Origin: Lysobacter alkalisoli
Lineage (GTDB): Bacteria > Pseudomonadota > Gammaproteobacteria > Xanthomonadales > Xanthomonadaceae
Length of the DNA: 64,000 nt
Direction: 5' to 3'
Assembly (NCBI RefSeq): GCF_006547045.1
Contig: NZ_CP041242.1
Coordinates: 3,110,001-3,174,000 of the forward strand
The notes below the pieces were generated by a model. It made no database searches. It was not told where the DNA came from and saw only the letters and a program-made list of their open reading frames with translations. Position numbers and translations under genes: made by a program. Numbering within the stretch: position 1 is the stretch's first letter; each line of letters starts with the position of its first letter. This document shows positions 44,251 through 53,939 of this stretch, in pieces.

Positions 44251-45753
44251 CTAGAGACCGCGGGCAGCCTCGGCGACGGCACGGAACAGCGCGCGACCTT
44301 TGCTCATCGTCTCCTCCCACTCCTTCTGCGGGTCGGAGTCGTGGACGATGCCTGCGCCGGCCTGCACGTACAGGCGGCCGTCCTGGATGACGGCGGTGCG
44401 GATCGCGATCGCGGTGTCGGCATCGCCATGCCAGCCGATGTAACCCACGGCGCCGGAGTAGATGTTGCGCTTGATCGGTTCCAGCTCGCGGATGATTTCC
44501 AGCGCGCGGATCTTCGGCGCGCCGCTGACGGTACCGGCCGGGAACGTCGCGCGCAGCACATCGGCGTAGCTCATGCCCTGCTTCAGCGTGCCGGTGACCT
44601 CGCTGACGATATGCATGACGTGGCTGTAGCGTTCGATGGTGAACTGCTCGCCCATCTTCACCGTGCCCGGCTCGGACACACGACCGGTGTCGTTGCGGCC
44701 GAGGTCGATCAGCATCAGGTGCTCGGCGCGCTCCTTGGGGTCGGCGAGCAGCTCGGCCTCGAGCGCGTCGTCCTCCTCCGGCGTGGCGCCACGCGGGCGG
44801 GTGCCGGCGATCGGACGCACGGTGACGGTATTGTCGTCCAGCCGCACGAGGATCTCGGGCGAGGAGCCGACCACCTGCATGTCGCCGACGTCGAGAAAGT
44901 ACATGTACGGCGACGGGTTCAGCGCCCGCAGCGCGCGGTACACGTCGACCGGGCGCGCCTTGAACGGCACCGACAGGCGCTGGCTGAGCACGACCTGGAA
45001 GATGTCGCCGGCGCGGATGTACTCCTTTGACTTCTCGACCGCGGCGATGAAACCCTCGCGGGTGAAGCCGGAGACGAAGTCGGCCTCGTCCAGGCCGTTC
45101 GGATCCAGCGTTTCGGGATAACCGGCGCCGGCGTGGCGCAGGCGGTGGACCAGCTGGTCGAGGCGGCGCGAGGCCTTCGCGTACGCCTGCGGTTCGCGCG
45201 GATCGGCGTGCACGATCAGGTACAGGCGACCGCGCAGGTTGTCGAACACCGCCAGTTCCTCGCTGAGCATCAGCAGGATGTCGGGCGTGCCGAGTTCATC
45301 CGGCTTGTCGCCACCGGCCAGGCGCGGCTCGATGTAGCCGATGCATTCGAAGCCGAACCAGCCGACCAGTCCACCGGTGAAGCCGGGCAGACCGTCGATC
45401 TTCGGCACCGAATGCTCGCTGCGCAGACGCTCGACCTCGGCGAACGGATCCTCGACCTGGCGATGCTCGACCAGTTCGCCGTGCTCGGTCACGAACAGGC
45501 TGTGGCCGGCGAAAGCATACACCCGTCGCGCGGGCAGGCCGATGATCGAATAGCGGCCGAAGCGCTCGCCGCCTTCGACCGATTCGAACAGGTAGGTATG
45601 CGGGCCGTCGGCCAGTTTCAGGTAGACCGACAGCGGGGTGTCGAGGTCGGAGAAGACCTCGCGCACGACCGGGATGCGGGTGTGGCCTTCGGCGGCGAGG
45701 CGCTGGAATTGTTCGAGGGAGTTGGCGGCATCAGATCGGGCGGGCGTGGTCAC
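44251..45753 (-). CDS. trpE: Anthranilate synthase component I
   Basis: 500 residues from a GTG at 45753 (AGGA eight bases upstream; longer reading frames lack support). Chorismate-binding motifs are present: [22 protein letters not shown]-like [59 protein letters not shown] and [16 protein letters not shown]. It makes anthranilate with TrpG. LKL-like feedback residues at the N-terminus ([12 protein letters not shown]) suggest inhibition by tryptophan. No leader peptide was found upstream. Confidence 0.95.
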   Translation of the reverse strand: MTTPARSDAANSLEQFQRLAAEGHTRIPVVREVFSDLDTPLSVYLKLADGPHTYLFESVEGGERFGRYSIIGLPARRVYAFAGHSLFVTEHGELVEHRQVEDPFAEVERLRSEHSVPKIDGLPGFTGGLVGWFGFECIGYIEPRLAGGDKPDELGTPDILLMLSEELAVFDNLRGRLYLIVHADPREPQAYAKASRRLDQLVHRLRHAGAGYPETLDPNGLDEADFVSGFTREGFIAAVEKSKEYIRAGDIFQVVLSQRLSVPFKARPVDVYRALRALNPSPYMYFLDVGDMQVVGSSPEILVRLDDNTVTVRPIAGTRPRGATPEEDDALEAELLADPKERAEHLMLIDLGRNDTGRVSEPGTVKMGEQFTIERYSHVMHIVSEVTGTLKQGMSYADVLRATFPAGTVSGAPKIRALEIIRELEPIKRNIYSGAVGYIGWHGDADTAIAIRTAVIQDGRLYVQAGAGIVHDSDPQKEWEETMSKGRALFRAVAEAARGL

Positions 45754-46095
45754 GTGGCGATTCCTGGGTGGTCGACGGGGCGATGGCAAACGCGGCTTTC
45801 GGCCGCCATCGCCAACCCCTGCTGCCACGGCCCGTGCTGCCACGGCAGGAAATCATGTTCGCCCGATTCATCATGGCGGCTACTGTAGCCGAACGACGCG
45901 GCGCGACAAATGGCGTTCCCGACTGGAGGAATAACCGCATCGCCATCCCGGCGTAATCATCCTGTCATCAAGCGTCCGGAACATGGGAGTCCATTACCAA
46001 GGACGATGGGCGGAGGCAGGATCGCCTCCAAATCTTCCGAAGGGCGATGCCGGGCGGCGTCGCCCTTCCAGTTTTTGCAAGGTTCTTCTGCAAGG
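45754..46095. other. Gap upstream of trpE
   Basis: 342 bp with no supported gene. A TACTGTAG-type palindromic bit lies near 45880, too short to call. Confidence 0.4.
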
Positions 46096-46255
46096 TTCTT
46101 CGCCCGATCAAGGGGAAAGCTCCGGGCCTGTGGGATGACGGGGCGCCGGGACACCCAGGCAGCGGCGAAACCCTGCGATCGAGCACAAGCGGCAGCGTCC
46201 ACACCTTCGCTGCAGGCGAGCTCCCCCTCACTTGGGACAAGAACCTTTTACAAGC
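46096..46255. repeat. Second copy of the clp-side repeat modules
   Basis: 46096-46150 matches 38809-38863 (TTCTTCGCCC(A/G)ATC(G/A)AGGGGAAAG...GGGGCGCCGGG). 46148-46255 matches about 39122-39235 at roughly 80% by eye (CCAGGCAGCGGCGA...GCAAGCGGCAGCG...TTCGCTG(A/C)AGGC...AGCTCCCCCTCAC). At the clp side the two modules are 260 bp apart; here they abut. Confidence 0.75.
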
Positions 46256-46258
46256 GGC

Positions 46259-46933
46259 TCAGCCGCGCACGCCGGCCACGGCGGTCTTCATCCGGCCGAT
46301 CACGTCGGCATAGTCGTCGGCGTTGAAGATCGCCGAGCCGGCGACGAAGGTGTCGGCGCCCGCCGCCGCGATTTCGGCGATGTTGTCGGCCTTGACCCCA
46401 CCGTCGATCTCCAGCCGCACGTGCGGCGCGCGCGCATCGATCATCGCGCGTACCTTGCGCAGCTTGTCGAGCGTCGAGGGAATGAAGGCCTGGCCGCCAA
46501 AGCCCGGGTTGACCGACATCAGCAGTACCAGGTCGAGTTCCTCCAGCACGTAGTCGAGCACTTCGACTGGAGTGGCCGGGTTCAACACCACGCCGGCCTG
46601 GCAGCCGCTGGACTTGATCAACTGCACCGTGCGATGGACGTGGCGGCTGGCCTCTGGATGGAAGCTGATCAGCGAGGCTCCGGCCTTGGCGAAGTCGGGG
46701 ACGATGCGGTCGACCGGTTCGACCATCAGGTGGACGTCGATCGGCGCGGTCACGCCGTGCTTGCGCAGCGCCTCGCAGACCATCGGGCCGATGGTCAGGT
46801 TGGGCACGTAGTGGTTGTCCATCACGTCGAAGTGGACCCAGTCGGCGCCCGCGGCGAGCACGTTGTCGACTTCCTCGCCGAGCCTGGCGAAGTCGGCGGA
46901 CAGGATGGACGGGGCGATCACGGTCGGTTGCAT
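46259..46933 (-). CDS. rpe: Ribulose-phosphate 3-epimerase
   Basis: 224 residues from ATG 46933, the usual length. TIM-barrel metal ligands and motifs are visible: [62 protein letters not shown] and [20 protein letters not shown]. It interconverts ribulose-5-P and xylulose-5-P in the pentose phosphate pathway. Located just upstream of trpE on the same strand; it is separated from the J-domain gene by a REP pair. Confidence 0.97.
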   Translation of the reverse strand: MQPTVIAPSILSADFARLGEEVDNVLAAGADWVHFDVMDNHYVPNLTIGPMVCEALRKHGVTAPIDVHLMVEPVDRIVPDFAKAGASLISFHPEASRHVHRTVQLIKSSGCQAGVVLNPATPVEVLDYVLEELDLVLLMSVNPGFGGQAFIPSTLDKLRKVRAMIDARAPHVRLEIDGGVKADNIAEIAAAGADTFVAGSAIFNADDYADVIGRMKTAVAGVRG

Positions 46934-46949
46934 GGTGTTCTCGATAGCC

Positions 46950-47007
46950 GTAGGAGCGCCCTTGGGCGCGATAAAGCACGCGGTGTCGCGCCCAAGGGCG
47001 CTTCTAC
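46950..47007. repeat. REP doublet (GTAGGAGCGCCCTTGGGCGCGA) between the J-domain gene and rpe
   Basis: Arms 46950-46971 and 46986-47007 are inverted 22-mers with one mismatch. The unit resembles the GTAGGAGCG..GCGA REPs of Xanthomonas/Stenotrophomonas/Pseudomonas. The right arm contains the TAG stop of the J-domain gene. Confidence 0.9.
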
Positions 47008-47342
47008 CGTTTGCGCAGGAATTTGATGCGGTCGTAGGCGGCATTGAGCTCGCGGGCCCTGGCTTCGGCCTGCTGGCGAAGCTCGGGAGCGGCGCCTTCG
47101 AGGCGGTCGGGATGGTACTGGGCGATCAGCCGGCGGTAGGCGCGATCCACCTCGTCGTCGCTGGCACGCTCGTCCAGGCCGAGTGCGGCATAGGGGTTGG
47201 GACCGGCGCGGCGCAGCCTGAACCAGTCGGCGTCGAAAGCGTGGCCGATCAGCAGGCCGATCAGCGCCCCGAGCAGGGGGTTGAAGCGCAGCAGCAGCGC
47301 TCCTGCGATCAGGCCCAGCAGTTTTCCGTACCAGCGTGTCAT
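47004..47342 (-). CDS. Membrane-anchored J-domain co-chaperone
   Basis: 112 residues from ATG 47342. An N-terminal hydrophobic segment ([20 protein letters not shown], then [12 protein letters not shown]) spans the membrane. A J domain follows at about 48-112 ([20 protein letters not shown], the HPD in AQYHPDRL, then helix IV ending [10 protein letters not shown]). It resembles the ends of DjlA joined without the central TerB-like part. It would recruit DnaK to the inner face of the membrane. Its stop codon lies inside a REP arm. It diverges from purC. Confidence 0.82.
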   Translation of the reverse strand: MTRWYGKLLGLIAGALLLRFNPLLGALIGLLIGHAFDADWFRLRRAGPNPYAALGLDERASDDEVDRAYRRLIAQYHPDRLEGAAPELRQQAEARARELNAAYDRIKFLRKR

Positions 47343-47552
47343 GGCATCTCTGTCGGTAATCCGGGGAGGGCACGGGGCGCCATCGCCGGCCGCGCCCAGG
47401 GGCCATCCAAAGCCAGACGGCAGTGTACCTGCACACCGGCGCGGACAGGCGTACACTGGCCGGCCCTGTCGCGTGGGCGCGGCTTATCCGGTCACCCGCG
47501 CAAGGGGATGCATGCAAGCCAGATGCGTACAACCGGGGGTACACCGTTGTCC

Positions 47553-48509
47553 ATGTTGTCCACGCCACTGACCCGAAACACTCCATCCAGGACCGTGCTG
47601 TCCGAATCAGATCTGCCGGGGCTGCCCTTGCGCCACCGCGGCAAGGTCCGCGACGTGTTCGACCTGCCGCGCGAAACCCTGCCCGACGATGCGCCAGGCG
47701 ACTGCCTGCTGATGGTGGCCACCGACCGCCTCAGCGCCTTCGACGTGGTGCTGCCCGACCCGATCCCGGGCAAGGGCGCGATGCTGTGCCAGATCAGCAA
47801 CTTCTGGTTCCACAAGACCGAGCACATCGTCCGCAACCACCTGACCGGAATCGATGTCGCCTCGGTGCTGCCGGAAGGCGTCGACCCGGCGCCATATCTG
47901 CAGCGCGCGGTGGTGACCCGCCGGCTCAAGCCGGTGCCGATCGAGTGCATCGCCCGCGGCTACGTGATCGGCAGCGGCTGGAAGGACTACCAGCGCACCG
48001 GCCGGATCAGCGGCATCGCCCTGCCCGACGGCCTGCGCCAGGCCGAGAAACTGGCCGAGCCGATCTTCACCCCCTCGACCAAGGCCGCGGTCGGCGACCA
48101 CGACGAGAACATCGACTTCGACACCGCGGTCAGGCTGTGCGGCGCCGAGCTGGCCGAGGCGGTGCGCGACGCGACCCTGCGCCTGTACCGCTACGCCGCC
48201 GATTTCGCAGCCGAGCGCGGCATCCTGCTGGCCGACACCAAGTTCGAGTTCGGCACCGACGCCGACGGCCGCCTGTACGTGATGGACGAGATGCTGACGC
48301 CGGACTCCTCGCGCTACTGGCCGGCCGACGAGTACGAGGTCGGCACCAGCCCGCCGAGCTACGACAAGCAGATCATCCGCGACTACCTGGAGACGCTGGC
48401 CTGGGACAAGGCGCCACCCGGCCCGCGGCTGCCGCCGGAGGTGATCGAGCGCACCCGGTCCCGCTACGCGGAAGCGCTGCAGAAGCTGGCCGGGATCGGA
48501 ATCGATTGA
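47553..48509 (+). CDS. purC: Phosphoribosylaminoimidazole-succinocarboxamide synthase
   Basis: 318 residues from ATG 47553 (a GTG at 47598 with AGGA is a shorter alternative). SAICAR synthetase blocks: [69 protein letters not shown] and [10 protein letters not shown]. It joins aspartate to CAIR in purine synthesis. The longer eukaryote-like form of about 300 residues is normal for this lineage. Confidence 0.95.
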   Translation: MLSTPLTRNTPSRTVLSESDLPGLPLRHRGKVRDVFDLPRETLPDDAPGDCLLMVATDRLSAFDVVLPDPIPGKGAMLCQISNFWFHKTEHIVRNHLTGIDVASVLPEGVDPAPYLQRAVVTRRLKPVPIECIARGYVIGSGWKDYQRTGRISGIALPDGLRQAEKLAEPIFTPSTKAAVGDHDENIDFDTAVRLCGAELAEAVRDATLRLYRYAADFAAERGILLADTKFEFGTDADGRLYVMDEMLTPDSSRYWPADEYEVGTSPPSYDKQIIRDYLETLAWDKAPPGPRLPPEVIERTRSRYAEALQKLAGIGID

Positions 48510-48555
48510 GCGGCCCGGGTTCAGCGTAGACTGGACCCGAGCCAGGGAGTCCGCC

Positions 48556-49068
48556 ATGAACACCGCCACCGACACGCCCCGTGAGCCGGCCACGTCGCGC
48601 CGCCAGATCGATGTCTGGTTCGACAGCTACTCCGCCGACCACCGCAACCCGGCCAACCAGCTCATCCACGTGATCTGCGTGCCGGCGATCCTGTGGAGCG
48701 TGATCGCGCTGCTGTGGTGCATCCCCTCGCCGGGCACCTGGTTCCGCGCCGGGTTCTGGGCCGGGGTGGCGATGTTCGTCGCCTGGGCCTATTACTACCG
48801 CGCCTCGCGCCGGCTCGCCTTCGGCATGCTCGCGGTATTCGTGGCGATGGCCTGGGCGACCCGCTGGCTGCACGGCACCTTCGGCACCATGAACCTGCTG
48901 TACCTGGCCGTCGGCGTCTTCGTGGTGGCGTGGATCGGCCAGTTCGTCGGCCACAGCAAACTGTTCGAGGGCCGGAAGCCGAGCTTCCTGACCGACCTGC
49001 GCTACCTGCTGGTCGGGCCGGCCTGGGTGCTGGCCAAGCTGTACCGCAAGCTGGGCTGGGGTTACTGA
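48556..49068 (+). CDS. Mpo1-like (DUF962) membrane protein
   Basis: 170 residues with four hydrophobic segments. DUF962/Mpo1 hallmarks are HRNPANQLIHVICVP near the N-terminus and GHSKLFEGRKPSFLTDL near the C-terminus, which carry the histidines that ligate iron in yeast Mpo1, a dioxygenase acting on 2-hydroxy fatty acids. A similar role in the bacterial membrane is likely but unproven. It follows purC by 46 bp on the same strand. Confidence 0.82.
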   Translation: MNTATDTPREPATSRRQIDVWFDSYSADHRNPANQLIHVICVPAILWSVIALLWCIPSPGTWFRAGFWAGVAMFVAWAYYYRASRRLAFGMLAVFVAMAWATRWLHGTFGTMNLLYLAVGVFVVAWIGQFVGHSKLFEGRKPSFLTDLRYLLVGPAWVLAKLYRKLGWGY

Positions 49069-49103
49069 GCGCGCGGCGCTCATCCCGTGATTCGCCTTTG
49101 ATC

Positions 49104-49186
49104 GTCATCCCTGCGAAAGCGGGGATCCATGGACTTCGCTTTTCGACAGGCCCACGTCCACAGGTTCCCGCCTCGGCGGGAACGAC
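49104..49186. repeat. REP pair
   Basis: GTCATCCCTGCGAAAGCGGGGAT at the left and GGTTCCCGCCTCGGCGGGAACGAC at the right, about 35 bp apart in opposite orientation. Same family as at 28271 and 36057. Confidence 0.8.
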
Positions 49187-49216
49187 GGTGCCCCTGACTC
49201 CGTACCGGCTGCGCCC

Positions 49217-50104
49217 ATGTCTCCACGCGACCTCCTGCTGATCCTGATCGTCGTGCTGGCCTGGGCCGGCAACTTCCTGACCTCTGCGCTGGCGATGCGC
49301 GAGATCCCGCCGGTGCTGTTCACCGCGCTGCGCTTCGCCCTGCTCGCGGTGCCGCTGGTGTTCATGCTCAAGCGGCCGGCACCGGGGCAATGGCCGCGGC
49401 TGGTAGCCGTCTGCCTGTGCGTGGGCGTGCTGCATTTCGGGCTGAGCTTCACCGCGCTGAAACTGGCCGGCAACCTGTCCTCGCCGGCGATCGTGATGCA
49501 GAGCTACGTGCCGATGACCGCGCTGCTGGCCTGGGCGGTGCTGGGCGAACGCTTCGGCTGGCGGACCGGGCTGGCGATCGCGATCAGTTTCGCCGGCGTG
49601 CTGGTACTGGGCTTCGACCCGATGGTGCTGGAGCGACCGCAAGCACTGGTGGTGATGCTGGTCTCGGCGTTGTTCCTGGCCATCGGCACGGTGCTGATGA
49701 AGCCGCTGCGCGGCCTGGACATGTTCAGCCAGCAGGGCTGGACCGCGGTGTTCAGCGTATTGCCGCTGGTCGCGCTGAGCACGTGGCTGGAGCCGGGCGC
49801 GATCGCGACTCTGCCCTCGGTCAGCTGGGTCGGCTGGACCGGCGCGCTGTATGCGGCCTTCATCTCCTCGCTGCTCGGCCACGGCTTGTACTACGTGCTG
49901 ATCCAGCGCCATCCGGTCGCCCAGGTCACGCCGTGGCTGCTGCTGGTGCCGCCGCTGGCGATCGCGCTCGGCATCGCGTTCTGGGGCGACCGCCCCGGGC
50001 CGAAGCTTTGGCTGGGCGGCGCGATGGTGCTGGGCGGCGTGCTCGGGGTCGCACTGCGGTCGCTGCGCAAGAGTCGCCCGGCACCGGTCGCCGAAGAGAT
50101 CTAG
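49217..50104 (+). CDS. DMT-superfamily transporter (EamA domains)
   Basis: 295 residues with ten hydrophobic segments in two EamA repeats. The first starts LLILIVVLAWAGNFLTSALA, and the characteristic AWAVLGERFGWRTGLAIAIS follows at about 100-120; the second repeat ends LGGVLGVALRSLRKSR. Such proteins export or import amino acids, nucleotides or other metabolites. The substrate is not predictable. Free-standing between Mpo1-like and the K+/H+ antiporter genes. Confidence 0.87.
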   Translation: MSPRDLLLILIVVLAWAGNFLTSALAMREIPPVLFTALRFALLAVPLVFMLKRPAPGQWPRLVAVCLCVGVLHFGLSFTALKLAGNLSSPAIVMQSYVPMTALLAWAVLGERFGWRTGLAIAISFAGVLVLGFDPMVLERPQALVVMLVSALFLAIGTVLMKPLRGLDMFSQQGWTAVFSVLPLVALSTWLEPGAIATLPSVSWVGWTGALYAAFISSLLGHGLYYVLIQRHPVAQVTPWLLLVPPLAIALGIAFWGDRPGPKLWLGGAMVLGGVLGVALRSLRKSRPAPVAEEI

Positions 50105-50248
50105 CCATGTGAGGCGCCTCCGCCGTAGGCATGGGATCGGGTAGGTGCACCATCCGGGCACACGCGTCGGCCTATGATGACGACTGGTTGAACAGGGCCG
50201 CAGCGGCAGACGCCGATGCTTCGCCCTCCGGTCGGCGACTCCACGTCC

Positions 50249-51898
50249 ATGTACAACGAGATCACCCTGCTGCTGTTCGCCACCGCCGTGCTCGGCGTGG
50301 TCGCGCTGCGCCTGAAGCAGCCGGTGATCGTGGCCTACATCCTGATCGGCATCATTGCCGGCCCGTCGGTGCTGGACTGGGTCAGCGCGAACGAACCGAT
50401 GGAACTGCTGGCCGAGATCGGCGTGACCATCCTGTTGTTCGTCGTCGGGCTGAAGCTCGACATCCACCTGATCCGGAAACTCGGCGTAGTGGCGCTGGCG
50501 ACCGGCCTGGGCCAGCTCGCCTTCACCATCGTGCTCGGCTTCCTGATCGGCCTGGCCCTGGACATGGACTGGCTTCGCGCGTTGTACGTGGCGGTGGCGC
50601 TGACCTTCTCCAGCACGATCATCATCGTCAAGCTGCTCTCGGACAAGCGAGAGATCGACTCGCTGCATGGCCGCATCGCGATGGGCTTCCTGATCGTGCA
50701 GGACCTGGCGGTGGTATTGGCGATGATGGTGATCGGCACCCAGGGCGGCGCCAGCGAGGGCACCACCGTGCTGGCCCAGGTCGGCGAGATCCTGCTCAAG
50801 GTCGCCGGCCTCGGCGTGGTGGTGGCGATACTGATGCGCTGGGTCCTGCCGCGCGTGCTGCACTGGATGGCCGCCTCGCAGGAGCTGCTGCTGGTGTTCG
50901 CAGTGGCCTGGGGTACGACGCTTGCGGCAGGCGGCGAATGGCTCGGCTTCAGCAAGGAGGTCGGCGCGTTCCTGGCCGGCTTCTCGCTGGCCTCGCTGCC
51001 GTTCCGCGAGGCGATCAACGCGCGCCTGGCCAGCCTTCGCGATTTCCTGCTGCTGTTCTTCTTCGTCCACCTCGGCACCCAGCTCGACATGAACACTCTC
51101 GGCGCCGAGGTGCCGGCCGCGATCCTGCTCTCGCTGTTCGTGCTGGTCGGCAACCCGCTGATCGTGATGGCGATCATGGGGGCGATGGGCTACCGCAAGC
51201 GCACCGGGTTCCTGGCCGGGCTGACCGTGGCCCAGATCAGCGAGTTCTCGATCATCTTCATCGGCATGGGCGTGGCCGTCGGCCACGTCGACCCCGCTGC
51301 ACTCGGCCTGGTCACGCTGGTGGGTTTGATCACCATCACCCTGAGCACCTACATGATCCTCTACTCGCACCGCCTCTACGCGCTGTGCGAGCCCTGGCTG
51401 GGCGCGTTCGAGCGTGCCAACCCGTGGCGCGAGAAGAACTACGACGAGCAGCATGGCCGGGCCGACGTGATCGTGTTCGGCATGGGCCGCTACGGCCTGC
51501 GCCTGTCCGAGCGGCTCTGCGCCGCGGGCCTGGACGTGGTCGGCGTGGATTTCGACCCCGAGGTGCTGGCGCGTGCACGCCCGGGGCCGATCCAGGTCCT
51601 GTTCGGCGACGCCGGCGACGATGACTTCGTCGCCGGCCTGCCGCTCGATCGCGCCCGCCAGGTGGTCAGCAGCCTGCGCGATCCCGACCTCGACCGGCAA
51701 CTGGTCCACAGCCTGCGTCGTTGCGGCTACGAGGGGCCGATCGCGGTCACCGCGCATTCCAGCGTCGAAGGCAAGCGACTGCTGGAAGCCGGCGCCGACG
51801 AAGTGTTGCTCCCGTTCCACGACGCCGCCGACCACGCCGCGCGCCGGATCGGCGACGCGCTGCAATCCCGCCCTGCCCCACGGAGCCTGGAAACATGA
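50249..51898 (+). CDS. CPA2-type K+(Na+)/H+ antiporter with RCK (TrkA-N) domain, YbaL/KefB-like
   Basis: 549 residues from ATG 50249 (ATG 50216 would add 11 polar residues). Residues 1-385 have about twelve membrane segments (LLLFATAVLGVVALRLKQP, then VGLKLDIHLIRKLGVVALA). Residues about 400-535 form a Rossmann RCK domain (VIVFGMGRYGLRLSERL). It exchanges K+ or Na+ for protons and is regulated through the nucleotide-binding domain. Its stop overlaps the UspA-like gene start as ATGA, so the antiporter and stress protein are made together. Confidence 0.88.
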   Translation: MYNEITLLLFATAVLGVVALRLKQPVIVAYILIGIIAGPSVLDWVSANEPMELLAEIGVTILLFVVGLKLDIHLIRKLGVVALATGLGQLAFTIVLGFLIGLALDMDWLRALYVAVALTFSSTIIIVKLLSDKREIDSLHGRIAMGFLIVQDLAVVLAMMVIGTQGGASEGTTVLAQVGEILLKVAGLGVVVAILMRWVLPRVLHWMAASQELLLVFAVAWGTTLAAGGEWLGFSKEVGAFLAGFSLASLPFREAINARLASLRDFLLLFFFVHLGTQLDMNTLGAEVPAAILLSLFVLVGNPLIVMAIMGAMGYRKRTGFLAGLTVAQISEFSIIFIGMGVAVGHVDPAALGLVTLVGLITITLSTYMILYSHRLYALCEPWLGAFERANPWREKNYDEQHGRADVIVFGMGRYGLRLSERLCAAGLDVVGVDFDPEVLARARPGPIQVLFGDAGDDDFVAGLPLDRARQVVSSLRDPDLDRQLVHSLRRCGYEGPIAVTAHSSVEGKRLLEAGADEVLLPFHDAADHAARRIGDALQSRPAPRSLET

Positions 51899-52818
51899 GC
51901 CCGACCGGCCCCCTCGCGTCACCGTCCTCGATCCTGCTGGCGACCGACCTTGGCGCCCGCTGCGACCGCGCGCTGGCACGCGCGGTCATGCTCGCCCGCC
52001 ACTGGAATGCGCGCCTGGTGGCAGTCACGGTCGCCCCATCGGAGCGCTCAACGGAACTGCGCCGGGAACTGTTGCCGTCGCCGGCCTGGGCACGCCCCGG
52101 AACACCGGCGCAGGACGCCGAACGCGAACTGCGGCGTGATCTGGACGATTGCGGCGCGGGTGTCGAGGACGTTGAGGTCGAAGTGCATGTCGAGTCCGGA
52201 GAAGTGGGACCAGCCCTGCTGCATGCCGCCGAACGGCATCGCTGCGACCTGATCGTCACCGGCATCGCCAAGGGCGGCCCGCTGCTGTCCTCGCTGCCCG
52301 GCGCCACCATCCGCTGGCTGTCCCGGCACGCACCGCAACCTCTGCTGGTGGTGCGCGGACGCCCCCGCCACGCCTACCGCCACATCGCCTTCGCCAGCGA
52401 CTTTTCCACCCCGGCCGGACACGCGCTGGCAGTGGCCGCGCGCTGGTTTGGCGACACCGCCACCGCGGGCGCATTGGTCCACGGCGCGGACGTACCGATG
52501 CTGGGCCTGGTCGAAGCCGGGACACGACGCGAGGAACTGATAGCTGACACGCTCGACGAGGCCCTGGAACAGGCGCGCACGACATTGGATGCATCCGGCC
52601 TGCCCGCCCTGCTGCGCGGCAACGTCGTGCCAGTGGTCGAACACATGGAGCCGGCGCGGCTGATCCGGGAGTACGTGCGCAGCCGCGATGCCGACCTGGT
52701 CAGCGTCGGCAGCCACGGCCGCAGCATGCTCTCCGACGTCCTGCTGGGAAGTGTCGCGCAGCGAATCCTCGAAAGCGCGCACTGCGATGTGCTGCTTGTG
52801 CGCCGGCCGGCGGGCTGA
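51895..52818 (+). CDS. Tandem universal stress protein (UspA x2)
   Basis: 307 residues with two Usp domains. The first starts SILLATDLGARCDRALARAV; the second starts HIAFASDFSTPAGHALAVAA and ends in the ATP-site motif VGSHGRSMLSDVLLGSVAQR, a G-x-x-G-x(9)-G(S/T)V pattern. The first domain's motif (TGIAKGGPLLSSLPGATIRW) is degenerate, so probably only the second binds ATP. It is translationally coupled (ATGA) to the antiporter upstream and may regulate it. Confidence 0.88.
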   Translation: MSPTGPLASPSSILLATDLGARCDRALARAVMLARHWNARLVAVTVAPSERSTELRRELLPSPAWARPGTPAQDAERELRRDLDDCGAGVEDVEVEVHVESGEVGPALLHAAERHRCDLIVTGIAKGGPLLSSLPGATIRWLSRHAPQPLLVVRGRPRHAYRHIAFASDFSTPAGHALAVAARWFGDTATAGALVHGADVPMLGLVEAGTRREELIADTLDEALEQARTTLDASGLPALLRGNVVPVVEHMEPARLIREYVRSRDADLVSVGSHGRSMLSDVLLGSVAQRILESAHCDVLLVRRPAG

Positions 52819-52843
52819 CCGCAGCAACCCGCTTCCGCGATGG

Positions 52844-53701
52844 CTACGTTCGGCGCCCGAACATCTGCGGCGTCGGTTTGAACGGCCGCGGTGCGTAACC
52901 GAGATCACGTTGTGCCGGCGCGGCGTCGAACACCAGGTCCTCGCGCATCCGGGCGACCACCGCTTCGCCGGGCGCTCGACCTAGCAGGCGTGCAGCATGC
53001 AACGCGAGCGAGAACACTGGCGACGGCAGTTCCACCAGCCGCGCCGGCGGCTGCAGGCTTGCCAGCACGCGGGCGACCATTTCGCGATACGGCAGGGTTT
53101 CGCCGCCCGGCAGCGCATAGACGCGGCCGAAACTGGCCGGGGCGTCGATGCAGGCCACTGCGACGGCGGCCAGGTCGTCCACGTGCACCGGCTGGCGCAG
53201 GCCGTTGGCGCCACGCGGCAACGGGAAACGCCCCCATCGCGAGGCCAGTGCCGCGATCCGGGTCAAGGTGGCGTCGCGACCGGCACCGTAGACCAGGGTC
53301 GGTCGCAGCAGCGTCGCCGGGGTGCCGCGCGCCGATGCGGTCGCCAGTACCGTTGCCTCGCCTTCGCGCAGACGGCGGGCGACGTCACGCTCGGCGGCAT
53401 CGACGGAGTCCTGCTTGACCTCGACACTGGTCGAACCGAAGGCGACCACGCGATCCGTCCTGACGCCCGTCCGCGCGTACCAGCGCGCGAACGCATCCAG
53501 CGGTCCGGCACTGATCACCGCATCGACCCGGGCCGGCAACGCCGGCAGCGCATCGAAACCGCCGCGCAGCCAGGTCACACCTTCGGCGCCCGCCCGGGGC
53601 TCGCGCGACAGCGCAAGCAACCGCCAGCCGCCGTGCACCAGGCGCCGCAACAACGGTCGCCCGATCTGTCCGCTACCGCCGAAGATCAATGCCGTGCGCA
53701 T
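52844..53701 (-). CDS. NAD(P)-binding epimerase/reductase (atypical SDR)
   Basis: 285 residues. Rossmann start ALIFGGSGQIGRPLLRRLV with the GxxGxxG pattern; AFGSTSVEV precedes the active-site region and LRPTLVYGAGRDATLTRI and LRQPVHVDDLA follow. The usual YxxxK pair is not clear, so it belongs with atypical SDRs (NmrA/complex I 39-kDa-like). Substrate unknown. It stands between the convergent UspA gene and the divergent mrp operon. Confidence 0.8.
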   Translation of the reverse strand: MRTALIFGGSGQIGRPLLRRLVHGGWRLLALSREPRAGAEGVTWLRGGFDALPALPARVDAVISAGPLDAFARWYARTGVRTDRVVAFGSTSVEVKQDSVDAAERDVARRLREGEATVLATASARGTPATLLRPTLVYGAGRDATLTRIAALASRWGRFPLPRGANGLRQPVHVDDLAAVAVACIDAPASFGRVYALPGGETLPYREMVARVLASLQPPARLVELPSPVFSLALHAARLLGRAPGEAVVARMREDLVFDAAPAQRDLGYAPRPFKPTPQMFGRRT

Positions 53702-53939
53702 ATGCCGCTCCGATCGGGAGAACCATTATTTCCATTCCGTCCGGGCGCGGCCCATATAAATATGCTCGCGCGCGATTCGCGGAAAAGCGGGATCGATTCC
53801 AGTGCCATGCGCACAGCATAGCGGCCGGCCGCAACGCACGGCCGGCCGGTTCGCATCGGGTAGAATGGCCGGCCATTGCGGCACGCGCGAACACGCTGCA
53901 GTGCCCCTCCCCTCCACCCCACGCGCCTGTTGGAGCGAG

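Noticed and set aside
46815-47552. Upstream extension of purC to a 564-codon reading frame
   Set aside because: The extra 246 codons cross the divergent J-domain gene and a REP element and carry no purC-like sequence.
48662-51979. Very long minus-strand open frame opposite the DMT/antiporter genes (about 1100 codons)
   Set aside because: It is the reverse-strand echo of high-GC coding sequence: low-complexity His/Gln/Arg/Asp-rich product, no domains, and it covers three well-supported plus-strand genes.
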